From the NCBI GenBank assembly GCA_002438565.1, contig DJPN01000013.1, positions 52,700-116,699 on the forward strand: a stretch of DNA of 64,000 nucleotides, read 5' to 3'. The translations under genes were made by a program, and so were the position numbers. The notes under the pieces are model-generated. The model had not been told where the DNA came from. It searched no databases and saw nothing but the letters and a program-made list of their open reading frames with translations. Shown here piece after piece: positions 58,884 to 64,000 of the stretch. The DNA comes from Alphaproteobacteria bacterium UBA6411. GTDB taxonomy: Bacteria; Pseudomonadota; Alphaproteobacteria; CAAGCB01; CAG-977. How positions within the stretch are numbered: position 1 is the stretch's first letter; the number at the start of each line of letters is the position of its first letter.

Positions 58884-59318
58884 ATGAGTATGAAAGTCGG
58901 TTCGGCATCGTCAACGAAATCCGTCGGATCCGCGCGCAAAACGGGCGGTGTTTCATCGGCGGGCTCAACAGGGTTTTCCGCTTTGCTGGAAGAGGTCGCG
59001 GAACCGTCCGCTCCGTCCGTATCGGCGGCTTCAAGCATCGGCGGGGTTGAGGCTTTGCTGGCGGCGCAGGCGGTCGGCGACGTTTTGCAGGACGAAGGAC
59101 GCAAACGCCGCGCGGTGGCGCGGGGCAACGACATTCTGGACAAACTGGAGGACTTGCGCGCCGATTTGCTGACGGGCGGCGTGTCGAAACGAAAGCTGAT
59201 TGCCTTGGCGCAGGAACTGCGCGAACGCCGCGATGCGGGACTGGACGACGAATTGAACGCGATTTTGGACGAAATCGAACTGCGCGCGGAAGTCGAGCTC
59301 GCGAAATTGAATGTTTGA
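58884..59318 (+). CDS. fliX: FliX family flagellar assembly regulator
   Basis: A 144-residue protein with a Ser/Gly/Ala-rich N-terminus, then VEALLAAQAVGDVLQDEGRKRRAVARGNDILDKLEDLRADLL and LNAILDEIELRAEVELAK. FliX is known in Caulobacter as a trans-acting factor that couples flagellar assembly to late gene transcription through FlbD. The ATG at 58884 has an AGGAG site. It is divergent from flgI and is followed by dksA, an order known from alphaproteobacteria. Confidence 0.88.
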   Translation: MSMKVGSASSTKSVGSARKTGGVSSAGSTGFSALLEEVAEPSAPSVSAASSIGGVEALLAAQAVGDVLQDEGRKRRAVARGNDILDKLEDLRADLLTGGVSKRKLIALAQELRERRDAGLDDELNAILDEIELRAEVELAKLNV

Positions 59319-59377
59319 CTTTCAAACCTTTTTGCGCCAGAATAAACCAACTTTTACAGCAAAAAGGGGATTTTTGT

Positions 59378-59797
59378 ATGACTGTGGAATTGCCCGAAGG
59401 ATACCGTCCGTCCGCCGACGAACCCTTTATGAACGATATGCAAAAGGAATTTTTCCGCCGCAAACTGGTTGCATGGCGCGAAGAGTTGCTGCATGAATCC
59501 GCGGAAACGCTGGACAATCTGAAACAGGGCGGCATGACCGTCCCCGACATGTCCGACCGCGCGTCCGCCGAAGCCGACAAAGCTTTGGAATTGCGTACCC
59601 GCGACAGAATGCGCAAAGTCATTTCCAAAATCGACGCCGCGCTTGACCGCATCGAGGACGGAACTTACGGCTATTGCGAAGAAACGGGCGAACCCATCGG
59701 GTTGGAGCGTTTGATTGCGCGTCCCATCGCCACGATGACCGTCGAAGCGCAGGAACGCCACGAAAGAATGGAAAGAACCTATAACGACGACGATTGA
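59378..59797 (+). CDS. dksA: DksA/TraR-family RNA polymerase-binding regulator
   Basis: A 139-residue coiled-coil protein acting through the RNA polymerase secondary channel. The helical hairpin carries RASAEADKALELRTRDRMRK and the tail IDAALDRIEDGTYGYCEETGEPIGLERLIARPIATMTVEAQERHE. Only one Cys remains of the usual four-Cys zinc finger, which is normal for this alphaproteobacterial type. The ATG at 59378 follows AAGGGGATTTTTGT. It may help coordinate stringent and flagellar expression. Confidence 0.93.
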   Translation: MTVELPEGYRPSADEPFMNDMQKEFFRRKLVAWREELLHESAETLDNLKQGGMTVPDMSDRASAEADKALELRTRDRMRKVISKIDAALDRIEDGTYGYCEETGEPIGLERLIARPIATMTVEAQERHERMERTYNDDD

Positions 59798-59819
59798 GCC
59801 GTTCGTTTTTGAATGAAAC

Positions 59820-59849
59820 TAAGGCGGGTCGTTGCATCCGCCTTTTTAA
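59820..59849 (+). terminator. Intrinsic terminator of fliX-dksA
   Basis: AAGGCGG and CCGCCTT pair around a GTCGTTGCAT loop, followed by TTT. Confidence 0.75.
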
Positions 59850-59864
59850 TGAAAGAATACTTCT

Positions 59865-60428
59865 ATGACTGCTTTGATTCTGGCGTCCGCTTCGCCCCGC
59901 CGTTCCGCTTTGCTGAAACAAATCGGCATTGTTCCGAACGACATCATTCCCGCCGATATTGACGAAACCCCTTTGAAAAACGAACAGCCCGCGCTTTACG
60001 CCGAACGCATGGCAAAAACCAAAGCGGAAAAAATCGCGGCGAGCGGCGCGTTCGTTCTGGCGGCGGACACGGTCGTCGCGTGCGGCCGGCGCATCTTGCC
60101 CAAAGCCGAAACCGACGACGAAGTGCTGGAATGTCTGGATTTGCTGTCGGGACGCAGGCACGACGTTTACGGCGGAATTTGCTTGATAACGCCTGTAGGC
60201 AAAGCGGTTGTGCGCCGCGTGAAAACGTCGGTTGTGTTCGCCCGTTTGTCCGACGAACAAAAGGCGGCTTATCTGAAAAGCGGCGAAGGATTGGGCAAAG
60301 CGGGCGGTTATGCCGTTCAAGGCATGGCGGCGATGTTCGTGCGCGAAATCATCGGATCGTATTCCAACATTGTTGGCTTGAGCCTGTACGACACGGCGGC
60401 TTTGCTGCGCGGCAACGGGTATCTTTGA
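59865..60428 (+). CDS. maf: Maf-like nucleoside-triphosphate pyrophosphatase
   Basis: A 187-residue house-cleaning pyrophosphatase that hydrolyses modified or non-canonical nucleotides. ILASASPRRSALLKQIG, AADTVVACGRRILPKA, LSGRRHDVYGGI and the GKAGGYAVQG-to-GSYSNIVGLSL block are typical of the Maf/YhdE family. Its stop and the next start share the sequence TGATG, so the genes are coupled. Confidence 0.94.
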   Translation: MTALILASASPRRSALLKQIGIVPNDIIPADIDETPLKNEQPALYAERMAKTKAEKIAASGAFVLAADTVVACGRRILPKAETDDEVLECLDLLSGRRHDVYGGICLITPVGKAVVRRVKTSVVFARLSDEQKAAYLKSGEGLGKAGGYAVQGMAAMFVREIIGSYSNIVGLSLYDTAALLRGNGYL

Positions 60429-61504
60429 TGCGCTTGGTTCATTCCTTGGGCGAAAAGGATGAAATCACCGCCGTTTTCGACGGCGATGCAGTGCGCGAGC
60501 TGTCCATTGAGATTCCGGATGCCCTTGCCCCCGAAACGGTTTGCCGCGCCCGCGTGATGAAAGCCGTCGCGGGCGGCTGGTTCGTCGCCGTCGGACACCG
60601 CACCGCTTTTATGGAACAGACGAAAACCGCTTTGGATTGGGACGGCTTTCCCGTTTCGGTCAGCGAGGGCATCGGCGTTTTGGTGCAGGTGCGCCACGCC
60701 GCGGCGGAAGACAAGGACGTCAAAGTTTCCGCCGACATCACATTGGCGGGCGAGGTTTTGGTGTATGCGCCCAATCGGCAGGGCGTCGCCTTTTCCCGAG
60801 CTTTGACGCCGCAAGCCAAAGAACGCCTAAGCAAAATATTTGACGGCATCGGCGATTCCGTGACAGTGCGCACGGCGGCGGAAAACAAAACCGCCGACGA
60901 ATTGAGGGAAGAACTGAAATCCCTGCGCGCTTTGTGGAACGCCGTTTTGGCGCAAAAGGGGGATATTCTGTGGGAACCCGAAGCGGCTGTTTTCCGCGCG
61001 GCGCAGGAATACATGCCTTGGCTGACGGAAATTTCGACCGACAGCGCGCAAACGGCTTTGCGGCTGAAAAGCGTGTTTCCGAAAACGGAACTGGTTTTGA
61101 ACGGCTTGCGCGAACGCGAGGCTTTGCCGCAGGTCGTCGAGGAAGCCCTGTTGCCCCGTGCCGCTTTGCCGTGCGGCGGGTCGCTGATTGTCGAACGGAC
61201 GGCGGCGGTCGTGTGCTTTGACGTGAACGCGGGCGCGGCGTCGTGGGGTGAGGCGAACGAACAGGCGGTTTGCGAAATCGACCGCCAAATCCGAATCAAG
61301 GGCTTGAGCGGACAGATGATAGTCGACTTTGCGGGCAAGAAAGACAAAGCCGTTATTGCCGCTTTGGGCAAAAAACTGGAAAAATTGAACGATTCCCTGC
61401 GTATTGCGGGGGTGTCTAACTTGGGATTGCTGGAAATGACCAAGCGGCGGGGGCGCGCCTGTCTGCTGGATGTATGGAGGAAAAATGAAAACACCGACGA
61501 TTAA
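60428..61504 (+). CDS. Ribonuclease E/G family protein, short form
   Basis: A 358-residue protein matching the DNase I-like catalytic half of RNase E/G. The Mg-binding positions appear as FDVNAGA (Asp265, canonical DVNSG) and IVDFAGKKDK (Asp300, canonical IDFIDM). The ending LGLLEMTKRRGR is also typical. The N-terminal S1 domain is reduced and the C-terminal zinc-link and scaffold regions are absent. Many alphaproteobacteria encode such a short paralogue next to maf and yacG. Activity is likely but the substrate is unclear. Confidence 0.8.
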   Translation: MRLVHSLGEKDEITAVFDGDAVRELSIEIPDALAPETVCRARVMKAVAGGWFVAVGHRTAFMEQTKTALDWDGFPVSVSEGIGVLVQVRHAAAEDKDVKVSADITLAGEVLVYAPNRQGVAFSRALTPQAKERLSKIFDGIGDSVTVRTAAENKTADELREELKSLRALWNAVLAQKGDILWEPEAAVFRAAQEYMPWLTEISTDSAQTALRLKSVFPKTELVLNGLREREALPQVVEEALLPRAALPCGGSLIVERTAAVVCFDVNAGAASWGEANEQAVCEIDRQIRIKGLSGQMIVDFAGKKDKAVIAALGKKLEKLNDSLRIAGVSNLGLLEMTKRRGRACLLDVWRKNENTDD

Positions 61505-61703
61505 AGATTTGCAGCTGGATATGCCGACCATCGACGGCAAAGTCAAATGTCCGATTTGCGGCAAACCGTCGCAGAAACCGTATGCGCCGTTTTGTTCCAA
61601 GCGGTGCGCGGACATTGATTTGAACCGCTGGCTGACGGGCGGCTATGTCATTCATACGGATGAAGAACCCGACGACGAAACGCCGCCGGCCGCCGATGAA
61701 TGA
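61485..61703 (+). CDS. yacG: DNA gyrase inhibitor YacG
   Basis: A 72-residue zinc protein with CPICGKPSQ and FCSKRCADIDLNRWLTGGY, the YacG four-cysteine site and following aromatic segment. It binds GyrB and blocks DNA binding. The ATG has a GGAGG site at 61476-61480 and overlaps the RNase gene by 20 bases. The maf-RNase-yacG order is typical of alphaproteobacteria. Confidence 0.9.
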   Translation: MKTPTIKDLQLDMPTIDGKVKCPICGKPSQKPYAPFCSKRCADIDLNRWLTGGYVIHTDEEPDDETPPAADE

Positions 61704-61721
61704 TTTTTTTTAAAAAAGATA

Positions 61722-61750
61722 TGGACAAGCAAAACTTTATCGGTTATAAG
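61722..61750 (+). promoter_or_regulatory. Promoter of tRNA-Phe
   Basis: TGGACA (61722-61727) and TATAAG (61745-61750) with a 17-base spacer, 15 bases before the tRNA. Confidence 0.7.
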
Positions 61751-61765
61751 TCTGTTTTGTAAGGC

Positions 61766-61841
61766 GCCTGGGTAGCTCAGTCGGTAGAGCAGGGGACTGA
61801 AAATCCCCGTGTCGGCGGTTCGATTCCGTCCCCAGGCACCA
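61766..61841 (+). tRNA. tRNA-Phe (anticodon GAA)
   Basis: A 76-nt tRNA. The acceptor GCCTGGG pairs CCCAGGC, the D-arm has AGCTCAGTCGGTAGAGC, the anticodon stem GGGGA pairs TCCCC around CTGAAAA (GAA), the T-loop is TTCGATT and CCA is encoded. Confidence 0.96.
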
Positions 61842-61849
61842 TTTTTTTT

Positions 61850-61878
61850 AAGAGCTCCGTTTTTCGGGGCTTTTTTGT
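61850..61878 (+). terminator. Intrinsic terminator of tRNA-Phe
   Basis: AGCTCCG and CGGGGCT (one G-U pair) with a T-loop and TTTTTT tail, 10 bases after the tRNA. Confidence 0.75.
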
Positions 61879-61973
61879 TGCGTTTTTTCAAAATTGCACT
61901 GTTTTTTCTGTAAATTTAAGCGAAATTGGTGTTAAATATCAAAATAAGTATAAAAAGCACAGGGAAAACGACC

Positions 61974-64000
61974 ATGAAAAAGCTTTTAATAGTAGCGGTT
62001 GCAGTTCTGCTGAATATGACCGCGGCCGAAGCGGGAACACCGCTTTTCGATGATGTTTCATCGTTTCAAATCGCCAAGGCTGTCAAACTGGGCGACAGCT
62101 TGGACGATATGAGAACGGGCGGCCGTGTTGCCAAAAAAGCCGCCGATTTGGCGTTGTGTCAATCCGATTCGGATTGTTCGGAAACCCAGAAATGCGAAAA
62201 GAAGCGGTGCGTGAAAGTTTGCGGATATGCCGCATGTACGGGAACAACGCCCGAATGTACGGCCGAAAACCACAAAGCCGTTTGCAAATGCACGGAAGCA
62301 TCGTGCGCCGCGGGTTATAAATGCGGAACGGACGGCGCGTGTGTGAAATGCGAAGCCGGCGAAAAATGCGGATGTTCCGGATCGCAGGTTTCGGACGGCA
62401 ACGGCGGATGTTACTGCACAGGGGCGTCCGAGTGTCCGGCCGGTCAGCAATACAGCTCTGCGGAATGTGCGTGCGTGCCTTATAAAGAAGGCGAGAAAGG
62501 CAACTGCCCCGGCAATTCGGTGTCGGACGGCGCGGGCGGCTGCATGTGCGGGGCTTCGGAAAGCTGTTCCGCGGGACAGAACTGGAACTCCACGCTTTGC
62601 CAATGTGAAAGCTGTAAGGCCGGCGACAACAGCGGTTGCGAAAATCCGTGCCCGACGGGGACTTTGCCCGACGGACAGGGTCAATGTTCGATTTTTGAAT
62701 GTGCGGCCGATGCGGATTGCGGCGCGGGTCAGCAATGCAAAAATCCCGCGACTTCTTCGGCCGAATGTATAGCTTGCGAAAAAGACACTCCCTGCACCTG
62801 TCCCGAAGGACAGCTGGCCAACGGCGAAGGCGGATGCACGACGCCCGCATGTTCGCCGACCAAGGAATGTCCTGCGGGGTACGAATGTCAAAACCCGGGA
62901 CTGTCCGATGCGACCTGCGTGCCTGTTGGTGCGGGCGAACAGGGGAACTGCCCCGCGGGCTATCTGGCCAACGGCGAAGGCGACTGCGTTAAACCCGAAT
63001 GTTCGTCCAATTCGGATTGCGGCGCGGGTTACGAATGTAAAAACGGCGGTACTCTGGATGCGGCCTGCGTGCCTTGCGACGAAGGCGCGGCTTGCGCCAC
63101 CTGTCCGTCGGGACAAATCGCCACAGGCAAGGGCGGATGCAAAGTCGCCTGCACTTATAACAGCGAATCGGCGTGCAAGAGCGGCACAAACTACTGTTCG
63201 GCTTGCGCCAAGGACGGCGACGGGTGCTATGCTTGCTCCGGATGCCAGAGCGGATATTACAAAGACGGAAACGGCTGTTCCGCGTGTTCCAAACTGGATG
63301 CCAACTGCACGGCTTGTTCGGCGGACGGATGCACGGCGTGCAAGTCGGGATACAAGGCCGTAAACGGCAAATGCGTTTCGACGCAGTGTCCCGCCTGTTC
63401 TTCGTGGGATGACAGCGCCAACGCCTGTGTCGCGAAAGCCAACTGCTGTTCGTCCGATTCCGATTGCGGCGATACGCAGCAATGTTCGAACGGTCAATGC
63501 ATCAATATCGTTTGCGGCGTTGCCTGCCATGTCCCCGGCGAACACAAGTGCGTCAAACAGGAAGGCTGCTGTACGGCGGATTCCGAATGTGCCGGCAATG
63601 AAAAATGTTCAAGCGGCAAGTGCGTGCCGGTTTCCTGCCCCAAATGTCAGGAAGCCAAGGATCATGTGTGCACGGCGATTGCCAAATGCTGCACGTCCGA
63701 CGATCAGTGCGGATCGCTGCAGAAATGCACAAACAATCAGTGTGTCGCGGTGTCGTGCGATACGGCCAAAGGCTATACCGTCAGCAACCATGCTTGCGTT
63801 CCTGCGGCTTGCCCTGCGGGATACGCCACGGCTACCTATGACGGGCATCTGATTACCGCCTCGTATTGCCAGGGATCCAATATGGATTATAAATCCGATG
63901 GGTACTCCGGCGGAATCGCTTGCGGCAAATGCGTGTCGAACGGCAGCAGCAGTAAACCGTCCACGCCCAAGGTATGTTCGTCGCATGCCGATTGTCCGTC
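61974..64000 (+). CDS. Large cysteine-rich secreted repeat protein, cut by window edge
   Basis: At least 675 residues; the frame is still open at the right edge. A signal peptide (MKKLLIVAVAVLLNMTAAEA) is followed by a 45-residue linker and then by cysteine-rich modules. One recurring module is C-x2-D-x2-C-x5-C-x4-C (for example SDSDCGDTQQCSNGQC, TADSECAGNEKC, TSDDQCGSLQKC), resembling EGF/Dickkopf-type small disulfide domains. Others read CPAGYLANGEG and CKSGYKAVNGKC. The protein is exported and should be rigid and disulfide-bonded, probably on the surface. I recognise no exact family. The ATG is preceded by AGGGAAAACGACC. The large antisense frame over it is a codon-bias shadow. Confidence 0.78.
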   Translation, partial: MKKLLIVAVAVLLNMTAAEAGTPLFDDVSSFQIAKAVKLGDSLDDMRTGGRVAKKAADLALCQSDSDCSETQKCEKKRCVKVCGYAACTGTTPECTAENHKAVCKCTEASCAAGYKCGTDGACVKCEAGEKCGCSGSQVSDGNGGCYCTGASECPAGQQYSSAECACVPYKEGEKGNCPGNSVSDGAGGCMCGASESCSAGQNWNSTLCQCESCKAGDNSGCENPCPTGTLPDGQGQCSIFECAADADCGAGQQCKNPATSSAECIACEKDTPCTCPEGQLANGEGGCTTPACSPTKECPAGYECQNPGLSDATCVPVGAGEQGNCPAGYLANGEGDCVKPECSSNSDCGAGYECKNGGTLDAACVPCDEGAACATCPSGQIATGKGGCKVACTYNSESACKSGTNYCSACAKDGDGCYACSGCQSGYYKDGNGCSACSKLDANCTACSADGCTACKSGYKAVNGKCVSTQCPACSSWDDSANACVAKANCCSSDSDCGDTQQCSNGQCINIVCGVACHVPGEHKCVKQEGCCTADSECAGNEKCSSGKCVPVSCPKCQEAKDHVCTAIAKCCTSDDQCGSLQKCTNNQCVAVSCDTAKGYTVSNHACVPAACPAGYATATYDGHLITASYCQGSNMDYKSDGYSGGIACGKCVSNGSSSKPSTPKVCSSHADCP

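Noticed and set aside
61652..61891. Minus-strand frame across tRNA-Phe
   Set aside because: It reads through the tRNA and its terminator on the opposite strand; the tRNA is certain.
62058..63545. Long minus-strand open frame (495 codons) opposite the cysteine-rich gene
   Set aside because: It mirrors the codon pattern of the plus-strand gene, translates to a repetitive Arg/Ala/Gly/Phe sequence with no domain and has no ribosome site. The plus frame has a signal peptide and ordered cysteine modules.

Overview
This 64-kb window comes from an alphaproteobacterial chromosome, probably an uncultivated, host- or gut-associated, flagellated lineage related to Rhodospirillales. The evidence is a MucR/Ros zinc-finger regulator, a DUF1150 protein, the Mic60 (mitofilin)-HemY pair, FliX beside flgI and dksA, a single-cysteine DksA and ispH-thrB linkage. 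Gene density is high. Most genes sit in short operons with 1-4 base overlaps, and many hairpin terminators are readable. I see no integrase, transposase, insertion sequence, CRISPR array or rRNA.

Layout. 1-6600: endonuclease IV (cut by the left edge), an orphan PilT/DotB-like ATPase, a divergent zinc-uptake locus (znuCB / znuA), an exported MEMO1-AMMECR1 fusion, MutT and PgsA. 6600-9400: an outer-membrane barrel, a candidate structured RNA, and three tandem HNH-nuclease-like paralogues. 9490-19110: pheA, a second barrel, a TerC-like protein, DUF1150, a DTW protein, a fourth HNH paralogue followed by a SUKH (SMI1/KNR4) immunity-type gene, queA, mucR, ycgN, a YgjP metallopeptidase, anmK, and an acidic protein plus papain-fold protein pair. 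19109-28724: tsaD-gpsA, mic60-hemY, the ABC-F protein Uup, and two large charged proteins that share an LPD7-like domain. 28915-40530: gap-pgk and tkt-fba for central carbon flow, separated by a lipoprotein, aldo/keto reductase, B12-type radical SAM protein, tRNA-Leu and a zinc-ribbon-ispH-thrB operon. 40533-52531: trxB, aspS, cysK facing an Rrf2 regulator, a ProX-type deacylase, tRNA-Thr, mnmA, a glycosyltransferase facing a DtxR-family regulator, a DUF4139 protein, an orphan solute-binding protein and MlaC. 52500-59800: flagellar genes flgL, flgK, flgN-like, flgJ (rod domain only), flgI, then fliX and dksA on the other strand. 59865-64000: maf, RNase E/G-like, yacG, tRNA-Phe and a very large cysteine-rich secreted protein that runs off the right edge.

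The only stretch above 300 bases without a protein gene is 7256-7573. It holds a terminator and a candidate folded RNA with its own promoter and terminator on the minus strand.

The parts least explained by known biology are the HNH paralogue family (four copies, one with a SUKH partner), the folded RNA beside it, the LPD7-like pair, the acidic/papain-fold pair, the FlgL repeat insert and the cysteine-rich protein. All similarity calls rest on motif recognition by eye. No database search was run.
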